A stretch of 64,000 bases of DNA from Chryseobacterium sp. S0630 (GCF_024158915.1 NZ_JAMZGF010000004.1:1-64000), one strand, 5' to 3'; counted from the first letter of the stretch, positions 53,527-62,493 are shown. The notes: generated by a model not told the origin, from the letters alone. A program made the numbers and translations.

Positions 53527-54366
53527 ATGGCAGATGAAAATGTATACGGTCAGAATCTTACTTTAGACGAGATCGTATTTGAAAATAGAAACAAGGAATA
53601 TGGTGCCTATGATCTTAGACATCAGTATCCGAGACTTTTAACAAAGTCTTTTATTATCGGAACAGCATTATTCCTTTTGGCGGCTTTGTCTCCGTTCATC
53701 TATCTTACGATTAAAAATCTTACAGCTCCGCCTAAGCAAGAAGTTAAGGCAGATCTAGTAGATATTATCGAGGAAGAACCGATTATCGAGCAGCCTAAAG
53801 AAGAAGAACCACCACCACCTCCGCCTCCAAAAGAGGAAGAGAAAATTGAAGTAATTCAGAACGTGGTTCCGGAGCCTGTAAAAGCTCCGAAAATTGAAAC
53901 TCCACCACCACCAATTTCTAAGCAGTTGGAAACTACAACTGGTTTGAATAATCAGGAAGGGGTAAAAGCTCCGGCTTATACACCACCACCGCCACCACCA
54001 TCTACAGGTACTAAAGCTAGTACAGTAGAAGTGAAAGCGAACAACCCTAACGAGATCTATAAAGATGTTGACCAGTCTGCAGAATATCCTGGAGGTATGG
54101 GAGCATTAAGAAAGTTCTTGGGAGACAACTTCGATACATCTTTGATGGAAGGAGGTGAAGGAACACTTAAAGCGAAGCTTAAGTTCGTTGTTGAAAAAGA
54201 CGGAACTGTTTCGAATGTTACTATTGAAGAGAAATCTCCAAATGGCGACTTCAACAGTGAAGCAATGCGTGTAGTTAAGAAACTTAAAAAATGGACTCCT
54301 GCGAAAAGAAACGGGGAGAGCGTTAGATCTTACTATAGCGTACCATTTACTATGAACTTTGAATAA
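53527..54366 (+). CDS. tonB: TonB-like energy transducer
   Basis: A 279-residue protein. Residues about 37-60 are the single inner-membrane helix (SFIIGTALFLLAALSPFIYL). The periplasmic span is rich in Pro, Glu and Lys (EEEPPPPPPPKEEEKIE). The C-terminal TonB domain, about 185-279, has SAEYPGGMGALRKFLGDNF and KLKKWTPAKRNGESVRSYYS. It couples the ExbBD proton motive force to outer-membrane receptors. A strong terminator follows. Confidence 0.93.
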   Translation: MADENVYGQNLTLDEIVFENRNKEYGAYDLRHQYPRLLTKSFIIGTALFLLAALSPFIYLTIKNLTAPPKQEVKADLVDIIEEEPIIEQPKEEEPPPPPPPKEEEKIEVIQNVVPEPVKAPKIETPPPPISKQLETTTGLNNQEGVKAPAYTPPPPPPSTGTKASTVEVKANNPNEIYKDVDQSAEYPGGMGALRKFLGDNFDTSLMEGGEGTLKAKLKFVVEKDGTVSNVTIEEKSPNGDFNSEAMRVVKKLKKWTPAKRNGESVRSYYSVPFTMNFE

Positions 54367-54390
54367 GACTTATTTATTCAAAATATAAAT

Positions 54391-54428
54391 AAAAAGAGAG
54401 GCTTATGCTTCTCTTTTTATTTTTTTTG
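54391..54428 (+). terminator. Terminator after tonB
   Basis: AAAAAGAGAGGC / GCTTCTCTTTTT (one G-U) with a 4-nt loop, then TATTTTTTTT. Confidence 0.85.
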
Positions 54429-54441
54429 GTATTTTTGTTAC

Positions 54442-54639
54442 ATGATGTTCAATTGGTTATCCCTGGTTACGGGATTGTTTTATATCGTTTTAGGAATTGT
54501 AGTGATTGTCTACAAATTCTTCTTTACTATCTTAGAGCCCGCTGTTGCTTATGCACTAGGGGTGGTGCTTATTATTTATGGTATTTTTAGAATTTACAGG
54601 GCGATCTCAAGAATTAAAAAATCGAGAAATGAAGAATAG
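54442..54639 (+). CDS. Small two-helix membrane protein
   Basis: A 65-residue protein with two hydrophobic helices (WLSLVTGLFYIVLGIVVIVYK and AVAYALGVVLIIYGIFRIYR) and a basic C-terminus (RIKKSRNEE). Its TATTTTTG box (54430-54437) ends 4 nt before the ATG, so the transcript may be nearly leaderless. It overlaps the downstream PstS-like gene by 11 nt, which suggests co-translation. No domain name could be assigned with confidence. Confidence 0.8.
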   Translation: MMFNWLSLVTGLFYIVLGIVVIVYKFFFTILEPAVAYALGVVLIIYGIFRIYRAISRIKKSRNEE

Positions 54640-55501
54640 TTTCAAGCTTGCAGTAATTTTTGTGTTGAGTATGATGCTTGCAAGCTGCAAAAAGGAGAAA
54701 AACGCTCCTTCTTATCACAAAGGTAATCTTACAATTTTTACTGACGAATCTTTTCAAAGCGTTACAGAAGCATTAGCTGACGGCTATATGATCAACTATC
54801 CTGAGACACACATCAAAGTAGAAACCAAGAAAGAAGATTTAGGACTTCTTGATCTTTTGAAAGGAAGTGCTAAAGTGGTAGTAATGTCCAGAAATCTTAA
54901 TCCTGAAGAAATAAAAACATATGAGGAAAGAACTGATTTAAAGTTTCTTCCTGCTAAATTTGCTGCAGATGCAGTAGTTTTTGTTGTTCCTAAAGATTCT
55001 CCAAAAGAAAGTATTTCAATAGAAGAAATCAACAGCGGTTTGATGTCTGATAAAAAGGAATTTATTTTTGATGGAACGAACTCCAGTAACCTGAATTTTG
55101 TTGCTGAGAAATTAAAAAAACAACCCAAAGACCTGAAATTTTCCATTATTCCGGGAAATCAGAAGATTATAGAGGAATTAGGAAAATATCCCGATAAAAT
55201 AGGCGTTATTGGATTGAATACTTTTAGCCGTCCTTATGATAAAACGTCAGAAAAATTGAGAGAGATGGTGAAGGTTCTTCCTGTGGTAGAAAAAGGAAAA
55301 TCGTACAATGCAGATTTTGAAGGACTTCGTACAATGGAATATCCGTTTACAAGAGTGCTTTATTTCCTGATTAACGAAGGTAATTTTAATATTGCCAATG
55401 GATTTATAAGATTTTCATGTACCCATTTAGGCCAAAAAATTGTTCAGAAAGAAGGGTTGCAACCTTATAATATTTATAAGAGAGAAGTGCAGATGCGTTA
55501 A
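54629..55501 (+). CDS. PstS-like substrate-binding lipoprotein
   Basis: A 290-residue lipoprotein with signal LAVIFVLSMMLASC and modified Cys, then KKEKN. It resembles PstS-type phosphate-binding proteins: LTIFTDESFQSVTEALADGY at the start, VVVMSRNLNPEEI in the middle and the C-terminal ADFEGLRTMEYPFTRVLYF with the KEGLQPYN end. No pstCAB genes are near. Its start at 54629 lies inside the previous gene. It lies behind the TonB operon, so its ligand could be imported by a TonB-dependent system rather than a phosphate ABC transporter. Confidence 0.8.
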   Translation: MKNSFKLAVIFVLSMMLASCKKEKNAPSYHKGNLTIFTDESFQSVTEALADGYMINYPETHIKVETKKEDLGLLDLLKGSAKVVVMSRNLNPEEIKTYEERTDLKFLPAKFAADAVVFVVPKDSPKESISIEEINSGLMSDKKEFIFDGTNSSNLNFVAEKLKKQPKDLKFSIIPGNQKIIEELGKYPDKIGVIGLNTFSRPYDKTSEKLREMVKVLPVVEKGKSYNADFEGLRTMEYPFTRVLYFLINEGNFNIANGFIRFSCTHLGQKIVQKEGLQPYNIYKREVQMR

Positions 55502-55604
55502 AAAATATTAAATTCACAATTTATCCTCATTAAAAATTTTGATTTGGTCTGAAAATTGTGTACAATAAAACTCAATTATTTGAAAATATAAAATGAAAGA
55601 TATA

Positions 55605-57245
55605 ATGAATATGAATGTAAAGAAGATTGCTTTTGGAGCAGCCGTGGTATTTTTTACCGGTTTTGCCTCTGCACAGACATTGCAGGATGGTATCAACAGT
55701 ATTGACAGTGATAAATTTGCTCAGGCAAAAACAAATTTCACTGAAATGATCGCTAAAGAACCCACAGCTGATAACTACTTCTATTTAGGAAATACTTTCT
55801 TAAGACAAGGAGAGCCAGATTACGCTAAAGCAACTGAAAATTTCAATAAAGGCTTAGCGGCTGATGGTAAAAGCTATCTTAACAAAATTGGTTTAGCTGC
55901 TGTTAAATTAGGTAAAGGTGATAAAAATGCCGTTGCTGAAATTCAGAAAGTAGTTACTGATTCAAGAGAAAAAGATGCTGAAGTTCTTTTCAGAGCTGCA
56001 GAAGCTTTAACTCTATTCGAGAAAAACAGTTCACCTGATCTTGCTATTCAGTTTTTGACTAAAGCTATCGAAAAAGCTGAGAAAAAAGGTGTTCCTGCAC
56101 ACTATTATTATACATTAGGGGATGCTTACAGATTAAAGAGAATGCCGGGAGAGGCTATGTCTGCTTATGATAAAGCATTACCTACTGCTAAAAATAAAGC
56201 TTCCGTTTATACAAGAATGGCAACTTTATGGATGGCTGCACAACAATGGCAACAAGCTAAGCAAAACATTGATAAAGCTATTGGTGTAGATGCTACTTAC
56301 GCGCCTGCATATAAGGCATTAGCTGGTTATGATATCAGATACCAACAGAATGCAAAGGCTACACAAGACCTTATCAACTATACCAAGTATGCTGATGAAG
56401 ATCCGTATACTCAATTAGAAATTGCAAAACTATACTTCACAAATGAAGATTATGTAAACTCTAAAATGGTATTAGATAAGATTTTTGATAAAATTGAAGA
56501 TCCTATCAAGTTCAAATTAAGAGCTTACAATGCATATGCTGATAAAAACTATGCAGATGCTAAGCAAAACATGGATACTTTCGTTTCTCAGGTTGAAAAA
56601 ACAAGAGTACAACCTGCTGACCAAGGTTTACAAGGTCTTATTGCAGCAGGTTTAGCAAAAGATGAAAAAGATGCTGCTAAAAAGACAGCTTTAATGACAG
56701 AATCTCAGCAGAAAGTTGCTATCGCAAAGGCTGCTAAAGATGAAACAATGAAGTGGGATCTTGAATTGGCTAACATCGCTGGAGGTGGTGGTGTATCTCA
56801 GTCAGAAGTTGACAAAGGACCTACTAATCCTGAAATTGAGGCATTGAAACAGAAAGTTGCTGCTAATAACCAGGATTCTGATTCATTATTTAAGCTAGCT
56901 ACAGCTTACCAGGATGTTAAAAACTGGAATGGAGCTATCCTTACATGGCAAAAAATGTCTGCACTTCTTCCAGATTGGGCACCGGCATATTACAGCCAAG
57001 GGTATTCTTACCAGCAGGCAGGAAACAATGATGCAGCAAAAATGGCTTATGAGAAATTCATCAGTACAGTAAAACCAGCTGATCAGGAAGCTAATAAACA
57101 GACTCTTGCTTATGCTTATTTTGCCGTAGCATATATGAGCAAAGATTCTGATGCTGCTAAGGCAAAAGATTATGTAGCAAAATCTCTACAGTTGGATCCT
57201 ACTTATCAGGATGCTGTAAAATTAAATGCAGAGATCAATAAGTAA
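55605..57245 (+). CDS. Exported tetratricopeptide-repeat protein
   Basis: About 546 residues. The signal peptide (VKKIAFGAAVVFFTGFASAQ) is followed by TPR units, e.g. NYFYLGNTFLRQGEPDYAKA, PAHYYYTLGDAYRLKRMPGE and PAYYSQGYSYQQAGNNDAAK. Start choice among ATGs at 55593, 55605 and 55611 is not certain; 55605 gives a good signal peptide. TPR proteins act as protein-interaction scaffolds. It ends the TonB/PstS-like run; a strong terminator follows. Its partner is unknown. Confidence 0.85.
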   Translation: MNMNVKKIAFGAAVVFFTGFASAQTLQDGINSIDSDKFAQAKTNFTEMIAKEPTADNYFYLGNTFLRQGEPDYAKATENFNKGLAADGKSYLNKIGLAAVKLGKGDKNAVAEIQKVVTDSREKDAEVLFRAAEALTLFEKNSSPDLAIQFLTKAIEKAEKKGVPAHYYYTLGDAYRLKRMPGEAMSAYDKALPTAKNKASVYTRMATLWMAAQQWQQAKQNIDKAIGVDATYAPAYKALAGYDIRYQQNAKATQDLINYTKYADEDPYTQLEIAKLYFTNEDYVNSKMVLDKIFDKIEDPIKFKLRAYNAYADKNYADAKQNMDTFVSQVEKTRVQPADQGLQGLIAAGLAKDEKDAAKKTALMTESQQKVAIAKAAKDETMKWDLELANIAGGGGVSQSEVDKGPTNPEIEALKQKVAANNQDSDSLFKLATAYQDVKNWNGAILTWQKMSALLPDWAPAYYSQGYSYQQAGNNDAAKMAYEKFISTVKPADQEANKQTLAYAYFAVAYMSKDSDAAKAKDYVAKSLQLDPTYQDAVKLNAEINK

Positions 57246-57271
57246 TTTAAAATTTAAATTATAGATATTAA

Positions 57272-57307
57272 AACTTCCCATTCGTAATGTTTGGGAAGTT
57301 TTTATTT
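57272..57307 (+). terminator. Terminator after TPR gene
   Basis: AACTTCCCA / TGGGAAGTT stem with an 11-nt loop and TTTATTTT. Confidence 0.85.
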
Positions 57308-57326
57308 TAAACTTATCTTTGATTTT

Positions 57327-58046
57327 ATGAAAACTGATATACTTGCTTTTGGAGCACATCCTGATGATGTAGAATTGGGGTGTGGAGGAACTATCGCTAA
57401 AATGGTTTCAGAGGGTAAAAAATGTGTAGTTGTAGATCTTACAAGAGGAGAGCTCGGAACAAGAGGTACAGATGAAACCAGAAAAACTGAAGCAGCGGAT
57501 GCTGCCAAAATCTTAGGGCTTTCCGCAAGAGAGAATCTTGGAATGAAAGATGGTTTTTTGGTTAACTCCGAAGAATACCAAATGAGGATCGTAAAAATGA
57601 TTCGCAAATACAGGCCAGAAATCGTCTTAGCGAATGCAATTGATGATAGACATCCAGATCATGCAAAAGGAGCGAAATTAGTATCGGATGCGTGCTTTTT
57701 GTCCGGGCTCAGAAAAATTGAAACTGTATTGGATGGAGAATCTCAGGAAGTATGGAGACCAAAGCATGTTTTTCATTATATTCAGTGGAAAGATATCAAA
57801 CCGGAATTTGTCATTGATATTTCGGAGCATCTTAATACAAAGTTGGAAGCTTGTATGGCATACAAAACTCAGTTTTATGACCCAACGTCTAAAGAACCTG
57901 AGACTCCAATTACCACAAAAGACTTTTATGAGAGCTTAACTTACCGCGCTCAGGATTTAGGGCGATTATCGGGAGTTGCTTATGCTGAGGGGTTTACGTC
58001 TGAGAGATTAATTTCTTTGAAAAATTTTGATGGAATTGTTTGGTAG
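57327..58046 (+). CDS. bshB1: Bacillithiol biosynthesis deacetylase BshB1
   Basis: A 239-residue zinc-dependent deacetylase of the LmbE/PIG-L family. It removes acetyl from GlcNAc-malate in bacillithiol synthesis. LAFGAHPDDVELGCGGTIA gives the metal-binding HPDD, and DDRHPDHAKGAKLVSDA a second His cluster. The start at 57327 (MKTDILAFGAHPDDVE) matches the family; an in-frame start at 57291 would precede the promoter. The TATCTTTG box (57314-57321) ends 5 nt before this ATG, so the mRNA may be leaderless. Bacillithiol is the low-molecular-weight thiol of many Bacteroidota. It lies immediately upstream of tRNA-His. Confidence 0.95.
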   Translation: MKTDILAFGAHPDDVELGCGGTIAKMVSEGKKCVVVDLTRGELGTRGTDETRKTEAADAAKILGLSARENLGMKDGFLVNSEEYQMRIVKMIRKYRPEIVLANAIDDRHPDHAKGAKLVSDACFLSGLRKIETVLDGESQEVWRPKHVFHYIQWKDIKPEFVIDISEHLNTKLEACMAYKTQFYDPTSKEPETPITTKDFYESLTYRAQDLGRLSGVAYAEGFTSERLISLKNFDGIVW

Positions 58047-58069
58047 TTGAGGAAATTGTCCTATATTTG
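58040..58069 (+). promoter_or_regulatory. Bacteroidota-type promoter of tRNA-His
   Basis: TTTG (TTG at 58040-58042), a 19-nt spacer, then TATATTTG at 58062-58069. The tRNA begins 13 nt later. Confidence 0.8.
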
Positions 58070-58082
58070 CACTCAGAAAACG

Positions 58083-58156
<74 letters not shown>

Positions 58157-58161
58157 CAAAG

Positions 58162-58188
58162 AAAGTACACTTTTTGAAAGTGTACTTT
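58162..58188 (+). terminator. Terminator after tRNA-His
   Basis: AAAGTACACTTT / AAAGTGTACTTT stem with a short loop, then a T run. Confidence 0.8.
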
Positions 58189-58364
58189 TTTATTTTGTAC
58201 CTATTTCAGTACCCACTGAAAGTTTCTTTTTTCTACTTTTTTTTCAAATTTTTTCACGTATTACGTTTATAATCTTGGGCCAACGTATAAAAATGGTATT
58301 TGCAAAATAATAAGACAGCTATGAGAAATCTTAAAAAAAATATTCATCATAACATTCAATAGAA

Positions 58365-58388
58365 GCGGGCATTTAGCCCGTTTTTTTT
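58365..58388 (+). terminator. Terminator-like hairpin after tRNA-His
   Basis: CGGGC / GCCCG with a 5-nt loop and eight Ts. It lies after a 13-codon frame that starts at 58321. Confidence 0.75.
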
Positions 58389-58417
58389 ATGCATAGATAG
58401 TTTTAGAGCATAAAAAA

Positions 58418-58437
58418 AGCATCTTTTTCAGATGCTT
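58418..58437 (-). terminator. Terminator of DUF3276 gene
   Basis: On the minus strand AAGCATCT / AGATGCTT with a short loop and a following run of Ts. Confidence 0.75.
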
Positions 58438-58458
58438 GTGTTTTTAGATATTCTTTTT

Positions 58459-58794
58459 TTAAACCTCGTCGTCAGAATCAATGGTGAAAGATCTGCTTTT
58501 GAAGTCTTTGTCATGTTTTTCTGAAATTACATCCTCACCCTTTTCATTAATGATGAAATCTGTGGACTCATTAAACATCTCCTGGAAACTCTTAAAATCT
58601 TCCTTGTAAAGGTAAATTTTATGCTTCTCGAATGTAGCTTCCCCATTCTCTCCGAAATTCTTCTTACTCTCAGTGATTGTAAGATAATAATCTCCTGCTT
58701 TCGTCTCGCGCACATCAAAGAAATAAGTTCTTCTCCCTGCTTTTAACACCTTCGTGAAAATCTCATTTTCATGGCGTTCCTTGTATTCACTCAT
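58459..58794 (-). CDS. DUF3276 PUR-alpha-like protein
   Basis: A 111-residue protein of the DUF3276 family, which folds as a PUR repeat and binds nucleic acids. RRTYFFDVRETKAGDYYLTI and KHKIYLYKEDFKSFQEMF are the family segments. The C-terminal tail is acidic (SFTIDSDDEV). Related PUR proteins bind single-stranded nucleic acid and may regulate gene expression. It is followed by a terminator and lies upstream of an ABC exporter on the same strand. Confidence 0.85.
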   Translation of the reverse strand: MSEYKERHENEIFTKVLKAGRRTYFFDVRETKAGDYYLTITESKKNFGENGEATFEKHKIYLYKEDFKSFQEMFNESTDFIINEKGEDVISEKHDKDFKSRSFTIDSDDEV

Positions 58795-58893
58795 TGTTAG
58801 ATATTTTTTAATCTTGTTAAGAACAAATATAAAAGAATTCTTTTAATCACAAAATTTTTTTTATGATTTATTTAACAATTGAGAATGAAATGG

Positions 58894-60555
58894 CTATGCG
58901 GTTACAGAATTGGCAATTTCGGTCAGGTTGATAATCTGATGGGCTTTTTGTGCGCTAGACTCTCTGTGTGTGATAATTATGGAAGTTGCGTTACTGATTT
59001 TTTTATCAATATTTTCCAAAATATTCTGCTCCGTTTCAGTGTCTAAAGCGGACAAAGAATCGTCAAAAATAATGATATTAGGGTCCTTAATTAAGGCTCT
59101 TGCGATACAAATTCTTTGCTTTTGTCCCCCCGAAAGCATTACTCCGCGTTCACCCACAAGTGTTTTATATTGGTCTTTAAACTCTACAATATTTTTGTGA
59201 ACATCTGCAATATTGGAATACTCTACTACTTTCTCGTGAGAAGGATGATCAATGGCAAAACCGATATTATTTTCAATAGAATCAGAGAATAAATAGCTCT
59301 CCTGAGGAATATATCCGATAAAGTTTCTGTAGTTCTCCAGATTATGGTCCTTCAGGTTTTTACCATCAATTAAAATTTCTCCTTCAGTAGGATCTATTAA
59401 TCGGCATAATAACAAAGCAATTGTTGATTTTCCACTACCTGTTTTCCCCATAATAGCCAATGATTCCCCGGTTTTTACTTTGAAACTTAGATTGTCCAGA
59501 GCTTTGATTCCTGTATTTGGATATACGTAAGAAACATTTCTGAATTCTATATCTCCTTTGATCGGATAGTTTTCAAAATTAGTATTAATAATTTCTGATT
59601 TTTTATCCATAAATTCATTGATCCTCTGCATAGATGCTTCAGCTCTCTGGTTGACAGAAGTTACCCATCCTACCATAGAGAAAGGGAAAATCAGGGTGTT
59701 GATATACATGAAGAAATCGGCAATCTTACCAATGCTTAATTCTCCTGCAATATATTTTGTTCCTCCAATCCAGATAATGGCAACATTTAATAACCCGATG
59801 ACAAAAAGAATAATGGTGAAGAAATAAGCTTCTGTTTTAGCAAGATCCAAAGCTTTATTTTGATAATCGGTAACTTTGATTCCGTAGTTTTTTTCAATGT
59901 ATTTTTCTCTGGCGAAGAATTTTACCACACGGATTCCGGAAAAGCTATCCTGAACAAAAGTTGAGATCGCAGACTGGCTTTTCTGCATGATCTTCGACTT
60001 TTTGTTGATAATAGAACTTACCTTATAAATAGCAAAAGATAAAATAGGAAGTGGAAGTAAGGTCCACATTGTCATGGAAGCATCCGTTTTTACCATGTAA
60101 ATAGCGGTAATCAGCACCAATACAATTAAGTTCGCTACATACATCACTCCGGGACCAAGATACATTCTTACGGCAACAACATCCTCACTTAATCTGTTCA
60201 TTAAGTCTCCGATGGTAGTTTGTTTATAATCCGTTAAAGATAAATCCTGATAATGTCTGTAGATTTTATTTTTAAGCTCGTATTCTATCCTTCTGGATGC
60301 GACAATGATGGTTTGTCTCATCATAAAGGTGAAGAATCCGGTTAAGAGAGAACATCCTACAATAATTCCAACATAAATCAGAACCTGATTGTTAAAGCCA
60401 AGATTCCCACTTTTTGTAAGTTCATCCACAGATTTTCCTACAAACTGAACCTTATATATATTAAAGAAATTACTGGCAATGATAAATAGTACCCCCCAAA
60501 ACAACAATATTTTGTGTTTCCAAAAATAGGGGTTTAAGGTTTTAAGCGCTTTCAT
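58894..60555 (-). CDS. ABC exporter, fused membrane and ATPase domains
   Basis: A 553-residue half-transporter, the start at 60555 (MKALKTLNPYFWKHK) being the likely true one. The N-terminal half has six membrane helices (LFWGVLFIIASNFFNIYKVQ onwards). The ATPase domain has Walker [19 protein letters not shown], signature LSGGQKQRICIARALIKDP and Walker B NIIIFDDSLSALDTETE. It would form a dimer and export a lipid, drug or peptide. A TAATTTTG box lies at 60565-60572 on the minus strand. It has no peptidase C39 domain, so it is not a dedicated double-glycine peptide exporter. Confidence 0.92.
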   Translation of the reverse strand: MKALKTLNPYFWKHKILLFWGVLFIIASNFFNIYKVQFVGKSVDELTKSGNLGFNNQVLIYVGIIVGCSLLTGFFTFMMRQTIIVASRRIEYELKNKIYRHYQDLSLTDYKQTTIGDLMNRLSEDVVAVRMYLGPGVMYVANLIVLVLITAIYMVKTDASMTMWTLLPLPILSFAIYKVSSIINKKSKIMQKSQSAISTFVQDSFSGIRVVKFFAREKYIEKNYGIKVTDYQNKALDLAKTEAYFFTIILFVIGLLNVAIIWIGGTKYIAGELSIGKIADFFMYINTLIFPFSMVGWVTSVNQRAEASMQRINEFMDKKSEIINTNFENYPIKGDIEFRNVSYVYPNTGIKALDNLSFKVKTGESLAIMGKTGSGKSTIALLLCRLIDPTEGEILIDGKNLKDHNLENYRNFIGYIPQESYLFSDSIENNIGFAIDHPSHEKVVEYSNIADVHKNIVEFKDQYKTLVGERGVMLSGGQKQRICIARALIKDPNIIIFDDSLSALDTETEQNILENIDKKISNATSIIITHRESSAQKAHQIINLTEIANSVTA

Positions 60556-60616
60556 ATAGTTGCACAAAATTACAAAAATGTCATCACACTACGAATTTCA
60601 TCAATTTTAAATTTTG

Positions 60617-60624
60617 TATCTTTG
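60617..60624 (+). promoter_or_regulatory. -7-like box of nusB
   Basis: TATCTTTG, 22 nt upstream of the nusB ATG. The -33 region is not clear. Confidence 0.55.
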
Positions 60625-60646
60625 CACCCATAAAAAAGCTCTTTGA

Positions 60647-61552
60647 ATGTTAGGAAGACGACAAATCCGTGAAAAAGTAGTACAGACCGTGTATTCTTAC
60701 TACCAAAATCCTGTAAAATTTGATGTTTTAGAGAAAAACATGTTTGCCGGGATAGAGAAAATCTATTATCTATACATCTATCAGCTCAACTTTTTGGTGG
60801 GTTTGAAAGATTTGGCAGAAAATCAGATCGAAATTGGTAAGAATAAATTTCTTAAAACTGATGCTGATATTAATCCTAACCAAAAATTCATCAATAACCA
60901 GGTATTGCTTAAGCTGGAAGAAAATCCTGAAAGATTATTTTTTACAGGGCAGCACAAGCAGTTGAAATGGGATATGCATGATGATTTATTGGTAAAAACT
61001 TTCCAGAGAATTACTGCCGGGAAACGTTATCAGGATTTTATGAAAGAAGAAGGATATTCTTTTGAAGAAGATCAGAAATTTATAGGTAAATTATTTCTAA
61101 GATATATTGCTGAAAATGAAGATTTTCATGATTACTTAGGAGATAAGGAACTTTCATGGTACGATGATATCCATATTGCCAATTCAATGGTACAAAAAAC
61201 AATCGGTTTCCTGAGAGAAGATGAAGAAAGCAGAACTTTGATCAAAATGATTAAAGATGAAGAAGATAAAACATTCGCTGCAAAATTGTTAAGAGATACC
61301 CTGAACAACTGGGAAAACAATGAAAAGAAACTGGAAGAAAGACTGGAAAACTGGGATTTGGAAAGAGTTTCTCTAATGGATAAAGTAATTTTATCTACAG
61401 CAATTGCAGAACTTGATAACTTTGCTTTCACACCTTCAAGAGTAATCATTAATGAATATATTGAAATTGCAAAAGTATTTGCTACAGACCGTTCCAATAT
61501 CTTCATCAATGGTATTTTAGATAAATATTGTAAAGATCAAAATAGAATATAA
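60647..61552 (+). CDS. nusB: Transcription antitermination factor NusB, long form
   Basis: A 301-residue protein. The C-terminal part (RVSLMDKVILSTAIAELDNF and SRVIINEYIEIAKVFAT) has the NusB core. The N-terminal half extends well beyond the roughly 140 residues of the E. coli protein, a pattern common in Bacteroidota. NusB joins NusE (S10) at boxA for rRNA antitermination. It is followed 1 nt later by a DUF1573 lipoprotein and yajC, likely one operon. Confidence 0.92.
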   Translation: MLGRRQIREKVVQTVYSYYQNPVKFDVLEKNMFAGIEKIYYLYIYQLNFLVGLKDLAENQIEIGKNKFLKTDADINPNQKFINNQVLLKLEENPERLFFTGQHKQLKWDMHDDLLVKTFQRITAGKRYQDFMKEEGYSFEEDQKFIGKLFLRYIAENEDFHDYLGDKELSWYDDIHIANSMVQKTIGFLREDEESRTLIKMIKDEEDKTFAAKLLRDTLNNWENNEKKLEERLENWDLERVSLMDKVILSTAIAELDNFAFTPSRVIINEYIEIAKVFATDRSNIFINGILDKYCKDQNRI

Positions 61553-61553
61553 A

Positions 61554-62060
61554 ATGAAAAAGACGTTATCAATTATCGCCTTGTCAATTATAGGCTTTGG
61601 GTTAGTTTCATGTAAAAAAGAAAACAAAGAAACTCAAAGTGCTGAAACTGCAACTACTGATTCTGCAGCTGTTGTGGCTCCGCTAACTACTGATTCTGTA
61701 GCAGCACCTGTAACTGGTGAAGCAGCAGCTCCGGTTTCAAACGAACCATCTACTTCTGTAGCTTTATCTGAAAACAGCTTCGATTTTGGAAAAATCAAAA
61801 AAGGAGATAAAGTAGAGCACGTATATGAAATTACCAACACAGGTAAGAATCCATTAATCATTTCTGAAGTGAAGCCAGGATGCGGATGTACAGCTCCTGA
61901 TTTTACAAAAGAGCCTATCATGCCTGGTAAAAAAGGAAAAGTTACTTTGCATTTCGATTCTTCAAGCTTCGACGGAAACGTTCAGAAGTATGCAGACGTT
62001 TTTGCTAACGTAGAAAAAGCTCCAATCAGATTAACGTTCACAGCGAACATTCAACCATAA
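61554..62060 (+). CDS. DUF1573 lipoprotein
   Basis: A 168-residue lipoprotein: signal peptide SIIALSIIGFGLVSC, modified Cys, then a low-complexity Ala/Thr stretch (AAVVAPLTTDSVAAPVTGEA) and a C-terminal Ig-like DUF1573 domain with FDFGKIKKGDKVEHVYEI and SEVKPGCGCTAPDFTKE. DUF1573 proteins are common in Bacteroidota; their function is not established. It lies between nusB and yajC. Confidence 0.88.
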   Translation: MKKTLSIIALSIIGFGLVSCKKENKETQSAETATTDSAAVVAPLTTDSVAAPVTGEAAAPVSNEPSTSVALSENSFDFGKIKKGDKVEHVYEITNTGKNPLIISEVKPGCGCTAPDFTKEPIMPGKKGKVTLHFDSSSFDGNVQKYADVFANVEKAPIRLTFTANIQP

Positions 62061-62070
62061 TATTTAAAAT

Positions 62071-62433
62071 ATGTTGACACTATTTTTACAGGCACAGGGT
62101 GGATCATCACCTATGATGCTGATCATGATGGGGGTAATGTTTGTAGGGTTTTATTTCCTGATGATCAGACCTCAGATGAAAAAACAAAAGCAGGAGAAAA
62201 ACTTTCAGGAAAACCTTAAAGTGGGAACAAGAGTAGTTCTTACATCAGGTCTTCACGGAAGAATTGCTCAGGTTCAGGATGACGGTTTTGTTATCGAAAC
62301 ATTATCCGGAAAACTGAAATTTGAAAAAGCTGCAGTTTCAAGAGAAATGACAGAATCTCGTTTTGGAGATAAAGCAAAAGCTGCTGAGAAGGCAGATGAT
62401 AAAAAAGAAACAGCAACTGAAGAAAAGAAATAA
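62071..62433 (+). CDS. yajC: Preprotein translocase subunit YajC
   Basis: A 120-residue protein with one membrane helix (PMMLIMMGVMFVGFYFLMI) followed by RPQMKKQKQEKNFQENLKVG, the YajC hallmark, and a C-terminal Lys/Glu-rich tail (KAKAAEKADDKKETATEEKK). It is a partner of SecDF. It ends the nusB run and is followed by a very strong terminator. Confidence 0.95.
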   Translation: MLTLFLQAQGGSSPMMLIMMGVMFVGFYFLMIRPQMKKQKQEKNFQENLKVGTRVVLTSGLHGRIAQVQDDGFVIETLSGKLKFEKAAVSREMTESRFGDKAKAAEKADDKKETATEEKK

Positions 62434-62454
62434 TTCAGTCTGAAAATATTTAGC

Positions 62455-62493
62455 TGCGGCGGGTGAACAAAGTTCACCCGCCGCAATTTTTTT
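62455..62493 (+). terminator. Strong terminator after yajC
   Basis: TGCGGCGGGTGAAC / GTTCACCCGCCGCA, a perfect 14-nt GC-rich stem with a 3-nt loop and a T run. Confidence 0.95.

Noticed and set aside
58894..60555. ABC exporter considered as the exporter of the cysteine-rich peptide
   Set aside because: It has no N-terminal C39 peptidase domain, and lies more than 17 kb away, so a link is not supported.
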